Source: Aptenodytes patagonicus (Eukaryota; Chordata; Aves; Sphenisciformes; Spheniscidae). From it: a stretch of 64,000 bases of DNA. The DNA is taken from positions 935,001-999,000 of the forward strand of contig NC_134970.1 in the NCBI RefSeq assembly GCF_965638725.1, read 5' to 3'. A model generated the notes under the pieces. The model ran no database searches. It was given only the letters and a program-made list of their open reading frames with translations, and was not told where the DNA came from. The translations under genes and the position numbers were made by a program. Each line of letters starts with the position of its first letter. The first letter of the stretch is position 1. Below are positions 1 to 14,600 of this stretch, in pieces.

Positions 1-1482
1 ACTCTAGAGGGTGCCTTTGTACTACGAAGGAACTTGTTATTTAGTAGCTTTTCTGATGTATTGTACATACTCTTTTGCTATGTGTGTTGTACGTTGGGGT
101 GAGTCTAAGGAAAATAACTTGTACCTGTTTTAGAAACTCAGGCTTGTTTTAAGGAGGTGCGTGTCCATATGTATCCATACGTGTATATGTACATAGATAC
201 ATAAAAAATGCAAAATACACATGCAAACCCTGCAGACCTCTCTGTGTAAAGAAAACAGAGATTTTTGTCTCTCTTAAACTAGGTAGTTAAGAGTTTAGCT
301 TCCCACAGTTATTTTTGGGGGGCTTTTGTGTGTGTGTCATCATGTAACTATCTTAATGACTTTGGTGTGAAAATGAGCCAATAATTCAGTTCATCTTCAC
401 ATGACTGTGCACAGATGTGGCTGACTTTGCACGAAATGAATGGGGCACACTTGCCTGGTCAGTTCTGCTAGCACAGCTGTTTCTGCAGCGATGATCATCT
501 GATGCTGATGCAGGCTGTGGTACTATATACAAATCTTTTGGGTTAATCTTTATTTTCAATATTAAAAGCTAAAGAAAATATCTCTTCTCATCAATTAAAC
601 CTACTTAGCAGAATGTACAAAATCTATTTCATAACTGATTTTTTGTAGCCAATATTTAAAAAAAAAAGTGTCTTATGTGGTAGAAACAACTTGTTTGCTG
701 TAAGTAATGTTGTTTGGGTTTTGATTGAAGGATTTGAGGAAAGTCATATAAGGAGATGGATTCTGCTTGCGATAGGTCTTTTACGTAGGTTTGCTCTTAA
801 GAGAAAAAAGTGGTTATTGATCAGCCACTATTTATAGTAATGCTTCTTAACAAAGAATGCACTTTGTCTAAACGTCAGGTCTTTCTGCATGCTAATGAAA
901 ATACTCAGATAAGTTGGTCCAGGGCTGACAGTATGGTATAGCGCTTGATGACTGTGACATGCAGGTATTTTTAATAGCTTCAAAGAGAGAGATGGTAATA
1001 TTTCTGACCCAAAGTTTCTGGTAAGTGAACTTGATTGCTGTTAATTCAGCCTTTCCTCTTTGGACTTTTCTGAATGGCAGAACATGTCAGTTTAACTGTC
1101 CATTTTGTGCTTTATTCTTTTAGATTATTTTTGTGAAATGAAAAAACTATACCTGTCTTGAGGTTCTTGCCTCTATGCACGGTTTTCCTATACAGGCACT
1201 TTCTGAAAGGGTTTAGAAGTTATCCTAATGACTTGGGGAGGGAGGAACATATGTTTGACTAAAATTTTACTGTTTTTTTCAGTCTCTCTCATGTTATGTG
1301 GGTGATCCTGCATGACAAGACAGGCCAAAACAGATAATTAGTGTTAATTTGTATGTAGATGAGTTCCAGCTATAGTAATTTGCAAGGGGATGTACTAGCT
1401 GTGAACAATTGGCTCTTCATCTCTGATGTTTATGTTAGGTGTTGCCTAAGGAAATTTCTGGTGCTTTTTTCTCCTGTGACAG
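1..1482 (+). other. ST7L: ST7L intron, 3' part
   Basis: AT-rich intronic sequence lies upstream of the first visible ST7L exon and ends in a pyrimidine-rich tract and CAG at 1480-1482. I see no coding exon, RNA gene or recognisable transposon in it. The upstream exons with the start codon are outside the window. Confidence 0.75.
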
Positions 1483-1642
1483 GTGTTTGAGTGGTGGCAT
1501 TTCCGAAAATACGGCACATCTTTCATTGAGCAGGTTTCTGTGAGTCATTTGAGGCCCCTCATCGGTGGCGTAGAAAACAGCCCTCCAGCACCAGCAGCGT
1601 TCTCGGCTGGAGAGAATGAGACAAGCAGGCAGAACATGCCAG
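1483..1642 (+). CDS. ST7L: ST7L window exon 1
   Basis: This 160-nt exon starts in phase 0 after CAG and ends one base into a Gly/Glu-type codon before GTGATT. It encodes the highly conserved [19 protein letters not shown] block, just after the N-terminal membrane segments of the family. A variable linker rich in Ser, Pro and Ala follows (about residues 29-50 of the exon). In ST7 the matching linker is Asn/Ser rich, so this is the least conserved part of the protein. The GTG at the 5' edge is an ordinary Val codon, not a start. Confidence 0.93.
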
Positions 1643-2647
1643 GTGATTGTTTATGTGTCCCAGCAGTTTTCCTTAAGCTTCAAGGCAGCTGGTTCACATG
1701 AACTGGCTTTTAAGTGGCTTTGACTGCATTAGAGCTTGTAAGAACTGGAGAAAGGCCTACATCTTACAATGTGTTTTATTAATAATGGTAGAAATAAACT
1801 AAATAATAATGCATCTTTGACCTAAAACATTCATTATTAAAAATATGATTTAGAAAATATATTACACATTTAGCTAAAACTGTTTCAGTAACATTTTTAC
1901 TGAACATATTTATTATTCTGAATATGTGCAAGATAAACATTGCATGAGTGTAAATGTCAGTGTTTAATCTCTCCACCATGTGCTTTTGTACCCCAGCAAT
2001 GTTCAGGAGCAAAAATATTTATGGGATAGCAGAAGTTTAGGGAGAAGGAGGTCGTATGATCATGCTCAGGTTGTATAACAATAAAATTAAAGCAGCTTTT
2101 GAAAGTGAAACTGCATTTGCATTACTGCATTTTAAAGTCAAGGTAGTATTTCCTGTGCTCTTAATTCCAAAAGGACTTTTTTTTTTCCCCCCCAGAGTGC
2201 AAAGTGTGGCGAAATCCTCTCAATCTTTTCAGAGGGGCAGAGTATAGCAGGTATTAATTATCTTACTTTCCCTTGCATATTTTTAAAATTAATCGGGGAC
2301 ATACACATGACTTCTTCACAGAGCTTGCACTAGTAATATCAGGAGACAGCTGAGACCTGCAAGATTATAGGGGTGATTAATGCCAGTTCTGTGTTTAAAA
2401 GGCGCCTATCCAAGCTTTGGCAGTTTCAATGTTAAGAACGCAAATACTGCTATAACATAATCAGATTTTTTGAGAGTAAAGTAGGAGAAAAACTGTATTC
2501 AGAGGTTGAGACAGTGATTCTGAATCTAAATTCTCTTTTACTGAACTGATATGGCTGTATTGTAAGTCTTTGTGTTATTTCATAGGAAAAGCTGCTTCCT
2601 AGGAAGCTAGTTCCCAAGTTGTTTAGAACTTTAGGATCAAAAAGACT

Positions 2648-2685
<38 letters not shown>

Positions 2686-5600
2686 CAGGAAGCCTTCTGG
2701 CAACCTGTACAGATGATGGAGCAGTAGTACTTGAAAACTCCTGGTTAGTAGCTCCAGACTTTCATTAATAAAATTTCTTTGCACTAGCTTCAGTTGTTAG
2801 GCACATCAGATATCCCCCTTGGTATCAGCATTACTATTTACTAGGAGTGCCTCTTACTGAAATTTCTCCCATTAAAGATACATGTGGGTGACTGGGAAGG
2901 AGCCTCTTACATACTACGACATGAATTTGTCTGCTCAAGATCATCAGAACTTTTTCACGTGTGATACAGATGCCCTTCGGCCTTCAGACACAGGTACCAG
3001 TGTCGTATGCATAAGGTATATAACTGTTGGAGAGTGTAAAGTGGGTATTTTTACTACACTTCAAGGTAGCGCAAGCTATCGTGTCAGATATTTTGTGAAA
3101 TGATAGCCGTTCTCAACTACTAAGGAGGTTTAATAGATGTATTTAGTGAAAAGATGTTTTTTTTACCTTGTGCTTTCCCTACTGACTTCAATGCTGTCAG
3201 GATCCTGACATATTTTAAAATCTCACACTTCTCAAATAATTAACAACACAATATTGAAAACCTGGATTGTATTCTCAACAGCCAAAGATCTGGTCTCATT
3301 TAAACCTTAGTAATGAACAGTGCAGTCTCCAGAATTTTTTCATTGTGTTCTATATGTTCAGTGCAGAAAATGTTCTCTACCTGGTTATTGTCAGATTGGG
3401 TGCGAACTATTGTCAATTTATCAAGTTTCGGAAGTGTTACTTGTCAGCTGGCTGTGACACGCTTGATATGAACGATGTGTTTTTGTTTCACAAATGGAGT
3501 GTATTGTCTCGCTTACTAAGCCAAGACTAATATTTTGTTTCCAAAAGAAAACTCAAACATTTTTCCACCTTATTCTTGCTGGACAGCAGAAGGTTTTGTT
3601 CCAAAAGAAACATGTATAGATTCTTCAGTTTTCTTATCGTACTTGAGATAGGCCAGATATGTAACTCCATGAACGTAAGGTTTTGGAGTTCTTTCAGAAC
3701 TGTTATTTAGTGTGAAAGCTGTTAGTTCTGCATAGAAAATGGTAGCTCCAAGTATGTTGTTTTTCTTTTGCTAGAAGTTGGTTTTCAGTTTGGGATTTCC
3801 ATTTTTCCCTAATGGAAGCATAGTGGGGAAAGGGTTTAGAGTCATTGCATTGAACTTCTGTTTGCTCCTTATCTGACTATAATTTTGAATTCAAGTTGTA
3901 ATTCAAACGACCCTTTTGAATAGATAGATTTCACCCTTTTTAATTGTTTCCTGGAACTCTTTCTAATAAGGTGATAAATTATTATAGTATATCTTGAATT
4001 GGCTTTGCCATGCTATGCCATTCAAATGTGCTTTGTAAATTTTAAAAAAATTTCTTTAACCCTTTATGATTTGCTAGTTGTCTAAACACTTAAGTATGAA
4101 TCTATACCTGTGCAAGACACAGCTTACTCTATCACTGTTTTCTTTGAAGTTCTGTTTGAAAGCTTAAATTAAAATTCTTTGCAGGTCCGTGCAAGAGCCT
4201 GTGTTTAACAATTGCTCCTGCCAAGCTTTCAACAAGTCTTGGGAAATGTTTCCAAAAATCTGTAGCAATTTAGAAATTGTACATCTGCCTGGTTATGTAA
4301 GCTATCTTTGCTTCTCAGTGTAGGAGTTCTTAAATGGTCAGTGAATAATCTTCCTGGTGGTGTTGGTTTCTTAAATTAAATTCGGGGCGTAATGAGAAGT
4401 TGAAAGATTCTGCTGCTTGTGGTAGAAACTCATGCTGGAATTAAGACACTTGTTTACTCTTCCCTCTAACAATTATATAGCAAACAGGAATTTGCAAAAT
4501 GGACGTGAATGTTAATGTAGAGCTGAGGCATAAGTAGCCAGCGTTGCCTCCATTGGCTCCCAGGTGTTTCGCCAGTGTCTCTGTCCCTCACCAGCCTTTC
4601 AATGTTTTTGCAACAGTTATGCAGAAAGCGTGGCGAGAGAGAAACCCTCAAGCCCGGATTAAAGCAGCATATCAAGCTTTAGAGTTGAACAATGAGTAAG
4701 TTTAGAGTATAAGTTCAATTGCTGTATTTCTAGTGTGAAAGATTAAGCGGCGTGATACTGAGCACACTATCAGTTTCTTGTTCTGATAATTTACTTTTAG
4801 CAAAGTTCTGAATAGCTTAAGGGGGACTTCTGTGACTATGAGAATTGCGCATGGGGCTGTCTGTTGCACTGAAGTATTGAACTGTTCTAGAAAAAAATAG
4901 CTTTTGTTCTCCCTTTTTCTTGGGAAAGATTTTTTTTTTTAAATCTTTGTATCAGTAGCAATAGCAAATGAGAAATCCTATTCAGATGTGGAACAGTCTA
5001 AATTGAATGTGAGATCGTATGTGTTTCAGAGATGGCATTGTGGTAATACTGTATTTGGAGTTCACAGGTGCCACTCCTGTAAGGGATTTAAAAATACTCT
5101 TATAACACAAACCAAAGAATTTCACGTACTTCTGTGATCCGTTTTGTTATGTAGTCTCATTGGTTTTGTGTAAAATGCCTACCTCCTGGTTTTAAAAAAG
5201 CAAACCAAACCAAACACAAAAAAACCTCTCCAGACAATTACCAGAGCATTTTTAATATTTCAAGGAAAATAATTTGTCTTGCTGTTACAATTCTTTCTCC
5301 TGTTCTTTCTCCAAATGTGTGTTTTTTCTGTAAAATAGAAAAGGTTTCTGTTTTCCTGACACTCACCATTTGAACTCAAGTCAATATTTTGGTACTTTAA
5401 TATTGTCAATGCTTAGATATTAAACGTAAGTGAAAACTGCCCATTTCTAATGCTTTTAACACTTACTCAAAAAATACTAAACTTTGTCCCTCAGAATAAT
5501 TAGTGGGTTTTTCCTTAATACAGTTGTGCCACTGCATATGTCCTCCTGGCTGAGGAAGAAGCAACAACTATTGTAGATGCTGAGAAGTATTTCAAGCAGG

Positions 5601-8600
5601 CTCTGAAAGCAGGAGAAATGATTTACAGAAAGTCTCAGAACTGCCATTCCCAAAGTCCCCAGCACGAAGCACAGCTGCGTAAGCACTTTTGAATCACATA
5701 AACTCTTGGTTTTGTATGAGCAGAAATGTAAAACTAAAGTTACAATTAGTGATTCTAGTTTGATTCCCAGTTCAGTGAGGCAGTTCCTTCTATTTTAGCT
5801 AAGCTTACGCATGGCGTGCTATGTGATATTTTGTAGTACCCAAATGAAACTCGGGAAGTGGCAGTTACGCTGTGTATTCATCGTGGGTTGTCTCGCTGAG
5901 GCTTGGGACGTTATTGTTCTGGAAAGTTGGATAAGTAGAGCAGACTAATGAAGCAATTAGTGTGTGTCAGTAGCACCTTCTTTTATTCCACCCAACATTT
6001 TGAAAAACAGCAGAATTTTTTTGTCATTTAACCTAGTTAAAAGTTACTGGCATTTGTCTAGATGGGCCTTGGTTGGGACAGCAGTAGTAATTATTTTATG
6101 CCTTTACATATGGTTAGGAAAAAGGTTGTGGGGGTTTTGGTGGTGGTTTTTTTTTTGAGAGAGAGGGAAGGAGACGTAAGGATTGAAACTGACAGACTAA
6201 TTTTTTTTTTTTGTCTTTGCAATCAGGAAGAGACACCAATGTATTGGTATATGTGAAAAGGAGACTAGCTATGTGTGCGAGAAAACTTGGAAGAATACGA
6301 GAAGCAGTAAAAATGATGAGAGATGTAAGTAAAAATAAAAAAAAAGTGACCAACTGTTTTCAGTCACACTGTCCAAATTGATGGTTTAAAGTTCCTTTCT
6401 AGGCATCACAATGAATCTAACTGAATTATTTTCCTTTGAGGTTTGCACATCATGATTCATGGAGTTTTTTGAGAACAGTTTTTTTGGTTTCTACGTGTAG
6501 GTTTTAAATTTTTATATTATATAATGTCTCATGTGCACTGTTCTGTTGTCCAGTTTGCTTCATGCTTGACTCAGCAACTAACTTGTCAAAATAGCCAACT
6601 TTAGACTTCATCATAATTTTTCTTTCACTTGCCCAAGGTGTATCGTAAGTTCTTTTTTCATAGGAAAATATTACTGACCAAACCAACTCACTGTGGGAGT
6701 TGTGCAAATTTGGGCTGAGAGTGTGTTGTATGAACCTCAGTATACTTATTTGCCGGTAGGTGAATATAGGGAAAAAAGTAGGGTAGAAATGATGTGATTC
6801 TTTTCATACTGCTTACACGCCAGTTTCTAACACTGTGAAAGAACAGAACATTGAAAAAGCTTAAATTATTGTACTGATTTCTATTAAGTATTTCAGGGAT
6901 TCAAGTGCAATTCTGTATGTGCTTAATTTATTTCTCTTCACTGATTTGCAGTTGATGAAAGAGTTTCCACTTCTCAGCATGCTGAATATTCATGAAAACC
7001 TCCTGGAGGCACTACTGGAGTTACAGGCTTACGCAGACGTCCAGGCAGTTTTAGCGAAGTATGATGGTAAGTGATGCCTGTTGGGAAATATTGGTGTTTT
7101 CGTATAAGAGTATAGGTGAGGTGGGCAGGGTGTGCCTGTCCAAAAGCAGATGACTGCCCATGATCTCAGCTAGTTGACTAGATTCCTTTCATCGGCAACA
7201 AATAGGTGCTTTCAGAGTGCAAGTCAAGTTTTTTCTTTTGAACGATGAGGTCAAATTTAGGCAAGCTAAATTGCATAAAAATTGCTTTTTATGTTTTTAA
7301 GTTACTTCTGTAAAGAAATCTTGGAGCTCACTTTGCTTCAATTCAAGGATTTTTTAAATTTTTTAATTTTTTAATCTCTTCTACATCCCTAGTTATGCCT
7401 AAATTCATCAGCCTTTTTCAGTCAGCACATAGCCCCCAAAGTAGTTGATGTAAATAAGCTGGAAAAGGTAGTTTTCCCTTCTGTCATCTTCTAGGCTTGG
7501 CCTCGTGATTCTGTAATACTGAGGTTGCTTTCCAGAGATTAGCAGTGTGCAAGCATGCTGCTTGCCAGAGATTAGTGGTATGCAAACTTTGGTCCATTAA
7601 ATGGTGGTAGTTTGCTTTCACTTTCCATCTCAACTAATATGTTTCAGGTGTTGTGCAAGTCTAGGTAAAAGTTAATAAAATATACACTTACTTTCTTATT
7701 GTCCTCAGAGTTTTGCCACCTAGATAATGCCCACATCATTAGTGTACAAAGTGCTGCTGTCAAAGCTGTCCCTTAAATCATCTTCAGAATGGAGGGACAT
7801 AGAAGCAGTATTTTGTGGCAATCATTCCCTGCCCTTGAGAAGTCGGTATGTTCTTTCTTGTGTCTCTGTTCTTTATTGCTTCGGGGAATCGAAAGTATGA
7901 TATTCTTGCCCAAATCCTGTGCCCCTTGTGTGTGGCCACCCTAGCAGCCTACTCCTGTTACTTGACTGTCCGTGTGCTTCTGTGTGGATTCTTACTAATT
8001 TAACAAAGCTATTTGTCTTTTCCTGGTGCTTCTTTATGTTAACATCAGGAATTGCGACACTTTCTTAGGAAAGGTTGCTGATTTTTTTCTAAGCCTCTGG
8101 AAAAATGAGTATGAGCGTCAAACTCTCTGTAACGCCCCTGTGTTTTGCTTGACACGACAGCCAGACTTCTAGTAAGTGATGGACAAGCCCAGGATGGGAT
8201 TTACAAAAAAAGCAAGAGCCATCTGACTATACACAACATGGTACTTGGGAATTAGACCTCAGACTTTGTCTGCTTTTAAAGTAAACTTGTACTGTGGAGT
8301 GCTAACCTTCTAATCTATAATTGTCAGCTCACACTTGGCCTCAGATATTCTACAAAACCTACAACTAATAGAATTTTTCCCCATGGAACTGGAAAAGAAT
8401 GGAAATTGCATTTTCATTAAAGTTTGTCTACCTGTCTGTAATGTAATTTTTTTGGTCAGCTTCTAGTCAGTCTCTCTTTCAGTATTATGTAAAACTTTGT
8501 TAATGTACAGTTGCAAAATCAGGTAAAGATTAGAAAGTTATTTTAAACCTTCATGGGTTAATACAGGAAAAGTACACTGTTCTTAAGTGTATATTTCTAC

Positions 8601-11600
8601 ATGCATTTCTCTTTGAATCCAGTTTCAGTGTCTTGGTATGTTTAGAAGAAAAAAATCAGTCTTTACTCAGAGTAAAAACTCTGAGTTTTTAATCTGAGAC
8701 TGACTGGTGACTAGAAAGAAATTCTGGTGCAAAGAAATGCAAAGTTTCTAATCATAGCTGAGATGTTCCAGATGTTGCATTCATTGTCTGCCCAAGTAAA
8801 AATCTTTAAGCTCAAAGGATGCAGGTTTAAAATGTTTGTCTTGCCTTAGAATCTTACAGCTTAATTATTTTATTTTATCATAGATATCAGTCTTCCAAAA
8901 TCGGCAGCAATATGTTACACAGCAGCCCTGTTAAAAGCCAGAGCTGTTTCAGAAAGGTAAGCAAGCACATTTGTGAAAACAGTGTTTGTTGCTTATCTTG
9001 GTTATGCTGTAAAATATGAACTAAAAAGGTCTAAATCCAATATGTAGCAGTTACATTTCTAAGAGCAAGTTAAGTGTATTTCTATATACATATATATGTG
9101 TGTGTGTAGTTAAATGTAATTTAAAGTTTCTTTCAAGCATCTATAAAGTTAATACAGGTGAAGATGTTTTTCAAGAGCCCATGTACGCACATGTGCTTTT
9201 GTATAAATTTTTTTTCAGTGTTGTGCTTGTGATGTTCAGCAGTTCTTTGTTTTGTGGATTGCGTGTAGAATATTTGTGGTAGTTCATGTTGGCATTTCAC
9301 TTTCGTTCTGGTCTATTTTCAGAGCTGATTCTAGCTTTACCTCTGAGTAGGTGATGTTGTAACAATCTAGGAAAGACTGGGCACTCAATTACCTTACGTG
9401 ATTGCCATGAAGTTTCAAAAAGTTAAACATAACTGTCATATTGGCATGGATGACAGTCAAGATACCTAAATTAACATGAGCATTTGTCTCCTAGAAGGGT
9501 TTGTTTATCTTTCTTGATAAATCAGTCAATTTTTAATGAACTCCAAGCTTACAATGCAAATAAACACCTGGTTAGCATTTATTATTTACTTTTGCTCAGC
9601 ATGGGTTTTTCCCTTCAGGTTCTCCCCAGAAACTGCCTCCAAAAGAGGGCTCAGTACAGCAGAGATTAATGCTGTGGAAGCAATTCACAGAGCTGTGGAA
9701 TTTAACCCTCATGTTCCAAAGGTAAGAGTATTTTATTTCCTATTGGACCACTTTCTATTGTCTTCTGAAAGAAGTCATGTGATGTTATCATCTTGTTATT
9801 TGCGCCTTTCTAGCCCCGTGTTTTGCTGAAGGTGGTTGTAACTCCAGCCATTGAGTTGTTAAACACACTAGTATTTGTATCAGAAATGTTTGGTGGCCAG
9901 AATTAGTTGTTTGCAATAGGTGATGTTTAAACTGGTTTTTTTTACAAAAAATTTAAACTCAAAATTTTCTAACTCATTGGAAAATCCAGTAATGTATTAA
10001 TGAAGGCCCTTTGTTGGGTAAGGGTAAGCATTAATAAATATAAATTTAGATATTTAAAATCCCTGAAGCCAAATTAAGTTCTCCAAACAATAACCACTCA
10101 TAGTATTTAAAAATACTTTTTTCTTCTGTGCTTCCAAGCATGGCTCCAGAACTCAGGTTATTGAAAGATCTACAGTCACTTATTTTCTTCATCCACGTAT
10201 AAACAAGATTAAATTACAGCCTGTAGCAATACCGACTCTTAATGTCTAGCATTACTTGAAGTGGCCAAGATACGAATTCCACTGAGCATTGCGTGAAAAT
10301 AAAATCTTATGTTGCTTTTTACTGTACTAGTATTGTGATGCATTTAGTTTGAAACCTTGAATGCAGAAGGTTGGCTTAGTCTTGGACCTAATCCTCTGCA
10401 AATGATCATGGAGTCCGAGTGACTATTGCTGTGAAGGCTCGAATTATCCAGCCGCTCTATTCTGTCTGCCTGTCCAATCTAATAGAATGTGCACTGAGAA
10501 AGCTAATTGCTGGGAGAAATTGCTGCTTGTTTGCATGACTGATCAAGAGCGTAGCAAGTTCATTTCAGACAGTCTCAGACAGATTTTTCTTTAGCCTCTG
10601 CCTTTAGGGGAAGAAGATTATAACGCATTATCGTTATCTAAAAGTTCTTTTATTTTGTATATCCTTCAGTTGTTTCAGGAGCCTTGTGTACCTTTTTGAA
10701 GAAGTTAGATATCATTTCAAACAGGCTGTTTGCAAAATATGTTCCATAGTTCTACAGACAATCATGGAAACTGATTCCAGGTTTCAGTTTTTTTATCATA
10801 TTGATAAAATATCAATATGATTTATCAATATTATAAACTGATGCCAGGTTTTTGATCTTCTAATTGTATACCTATCCAGTTGTCTTAATGATTTTTTATT
10901 TTTAATTACAATACTGCTTTGAAACACCAATTTATTAGGTGGCAGGGCAGAATTTTATTGGTGCTGGCTATCTAGAGCTCTGAAATGCTCATAGTTAAAG
11001 CAAACAAATGACCAAGGGCACAAACAAGTGAAGTAACTTGCCCAATGGGTTACAGTGGACTAGTGGGGAAGAAAATCTGTTTTTTGAATTTGCAGTCTGT
11101 CTGTCCCATGGACTAGAAATAAATTAGTATTTAAAGTAGAAATCCGTTTGTTCTCGCATCTGATGAAAATGGTTGTCTTTGCACATAACATCATTTTGCA
11201 TAAGGAAAATAAAATAATGTTTGTTTCTCTTTGTTCTGAGTTATGCTTTTACAAGGATGGGTTTTGTTTGGAAAGTTAGGAAGGCATTTTACAGTGCTAG
11301 AAAACTGGTACTCTTAAGCGATTTCAAATAAGAGATCTGTAACTACATTTTGGTAATGTATGAAACAATCTTCTCCAATCATCTTCTTACTATCTTACAA
11401 ATTTTTATCGTGTAGAAAGACTTTCTTAAATCTGCAAAACCCAAGATATTTTCAGTACTGAGACCTTGCCTCTCTTATGGTTAAACACGGTCATGAAAAC
11501 CTACCAGACTGTGGAATTTTTCTGTTCACGTGGTAACATGGGCGCAGAGACAGCCAAAGCGTGGAGTTCAACATTGGCGCGTTGTGGCAATACTTGCAGC

Positions 11601-14600
11601 GGGGCTTCGTCATCACTACTGCGCTGATACTCCCTTGCTCTCTGCCCGGTTAGTACAATGGAAAAGTGGGCACTGCGGAGAGCATGAGGAGTCAGGTCAA
11701 GGGTCAGATATTTGAGACCATTTTCCCACAGCAGCCCTGTGTGAGTGATCCTTTACTGTGTTAAAAAAAAAAAAAAAATTAAAAAAAAAAATTGAAGAGG
11801 ATTAGAGGGGATTAGCAAGAATATTACCCTCTGGAGTGTAGGCCCAAGGCACTAAGAGAAGAACCTAGCCAGGCAGTAAATGTGCTTTATTTGGCTGGGG
11901 CACAACCCCTCCTACATTCCTTCAAGAATCTGAATGGGAAAAGTTAAGTCCTCAAACTGGATTAGTAAATAATCTCATAGTTTGTGGCATCTGCTGAAAT
12001 AAATCAGTGAGTCAGCTGCATTCTTACACTTTGGGAGACAGTCAAAGGAATTGCCAGCTACATTGATCAAAGATGTGGATTAACTTTGGCTGTTATTGAA
12101 TGAGACACTATATGCTAGGAGAGAACAACTCACAGGTAAATACTAGAGCTGAAACTGTCATTTCATTCTTGTAAAAATTACTCATCTGTTTTTAAAAGCT
12201 AAGTTCAAATGAATACCTGTCTTTTTTTTAATGTACCATCAGAAAACAAAATTGTATGTCCTGTGTTTCAAGGGAAAGGGAAAATGATTAATCCTTGTGT
12301 TCTTTGACCCTTCTGTGCATCAGATATTGTGCTGATGTAGGGAGAAGGCTGAAATTGAAAAAATATGAAATCAGACATACTTTGTGGTAGTCCAGCAAAA
12401 CCACATTAAAACAAGATTTTCCTGGGTTTGGTTTATTATTCTTCTTTTGGTTACTATACTGACACTTTCTGGTTTGCTACTTATACTTGAGAGTTAACAA
12501 GTACTTAGCCTCCTACATTGAAACTTTCAGCGATTAAATGATGAGCAAAGATACTGTTGGTTTGGGTTTTTTATTAGCTTAAACATGTAGCTTGTTGGTA
12601 TTGTACTTGTGGTGTTATACTTTGTGTATTCCATGAGAATGTATTTTTATTTTGCCTTACTGAAGGTGCATTTTTTTTCCTGATATTTGTGTGTGAAAAC
12701 CCCAATTCAAGAGTCTTATATACGGATGTGTGTTTTGCTGCTTTTTACTTCCCATGCGAGTGCAGGTTGTATGCACTGTTTCTTCAACAGGTAGAAGTCA
12801 GCCCCTGTGTGATATGCTCAGTTATGCCTCAAATTATTATTTACGTTTCACAATTAACGATTTTGGAATATTCCATGTAACCAAGTGTGCTTTCCGTTTT
12901 TACTTTCAGTATTTACTAGAAATGAAAAGTTTAGTGCTACCTCCAGAGCATATTCTGAAACGAGGGGACAGTGAGGCAGTAGCATATGCTTTTTTTCACC
13001 TCCAGCACTGGAAGAGGATAGAAGGGGCTCTAAATCTGCTACACTGTACATGGGAAGGCAGTAAGTATCTCTCCTTGTTTTACTTTTTTTCTGTACAGTA
13101 GACTAATCTCTCTGCCTTTATTCACCTCAAACACGATTGGTTCTCTTTGTGAGAAGCTGGTCGCTTGGTTTAGATTACAGATCTAATGCCACTCACTCTT
13201 TTTTTCAGCATTTAGGATGATCCCGTACCCATTAGAGAAAGGTCATCTTTTCTATCCCTATCCGAGTTGCACAGAAACAGCAGACAGAGAACTGTTGCCA
13301 AGTAAGTGGTTTCTAGGCAGTAATGATAATAAAACATAAGCTAAGGACATGTTCAGTTTGTGGTATTCTGTATTTACCTTACTGTGATTTTTTTAGTTTG
13401 AGCTTCCTGTGAAGGGGATTCAGCTATTTGTTGATGTCCCTCCCAAACGATCCTGAAGCACTTGACGTGTGTGTGTGGTAAATGTTAGCTTGATTCTGTA
13501 ATAACTAAGTCCTTCAAAGATGAAGTCTGTGTGTGGTACGTTCAGACTAAGTTTGGCCAACTTTGAGAACGACAAAATGGACCAGTTCTTTAAATTACTT
13601 TTGAAAGAAGTCATGGATTTGACTACTGTTGTACAGGAGCCATTTCCTTTTAGCAAGGAATAAATGCATGGTTCCAGTCCTGCATTCAGGTATCTAGCAG
13701 AACCTGTCTGTGATCTTACAGAGAATCCTTGGTTAATCTATAGCTTCATAGAATATGTATTGCTTTCTGTCATTAATTCATTGGTATATATTTGTCTGCT
13801 GGACAGTATGCTTCCTGGAACTTTTTATCCATGTGGGTATTTTTATGGATTTATACTAACACTTGACAGTGAAAAGTAAGTCTTTTCCAGCTGCCCATTA
13901 CTTCAAGATTACTTTATGCAATTAAGAGCCTACATGTTTTTTTCTTTAGGTAAGGCAAACAAACTAAATCATTAGGGCCCGTGCTCATCATATTTAGGAA
14001 AATAGCATTAATTTAGATTAGAATTGGACTGCTAATTGTACATGTTAATAGAATTCCTTTGGGGGTGAACTTCTACATCATGAAGAATGCAAGTCCCACG
14101 GGACTGGAAAGGGCTACTGCAAAAGCACCAGCAGACCCACTGAGACCACAGCTGTGGAAAGGAAAACTACACATACGTGTTTCTATTTAAAAGCCTGAAG
14201 TTATATTTAAAATGTGTAATTTAAATTTGCCCCCAGACTGCTTTAAATTACTCATTTCTCACTTATGCAGGATATTGCACAAGGAATTCCTTGGTTAGCG
14301 ACTAACCCTAAATTGTAGACTTCCCAACTTAATTAAACACCAACACATGCAGATATTTCAACACGATCACTCACGCATTCCTGTTATGTTTTAAATATAA
14401 AACTACCCATAAATAAAATCATCTTAACACTTTTATTGCAGTACTTCCTTGAGAAATCTTGACAATTTTTTAAAATTTATCTATTTAAAATAATGTTGAC
14501 CAAATTAATGATTCAAAAATCCTCTGTTGGTCTGACTTATAACAATTCTCAAATGGCTGTGAACATATAGAATTATCTTTAGTTGTCCTTATGTATTTTG

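Larger units (their letters stand above)
9722..12909 (+). other. ST7L: ST7L intron (3.2 kb)
   Basis: AT-rich intron. It contains a 12-bp-arm hairpin near 10.8 kb and a GC-richer patch that ends in A tracts at 11.5-11.8 kb; both are described separately. No other gene-like feature was seen. Confidence 0.7.

Noticed and set aside
1483..1485. GTG at the first ST7L exon as a start codon
   Set aside because: It directly follows an intron AG and the homologous protein continues upstream of this point, so it is an internal Val codon.
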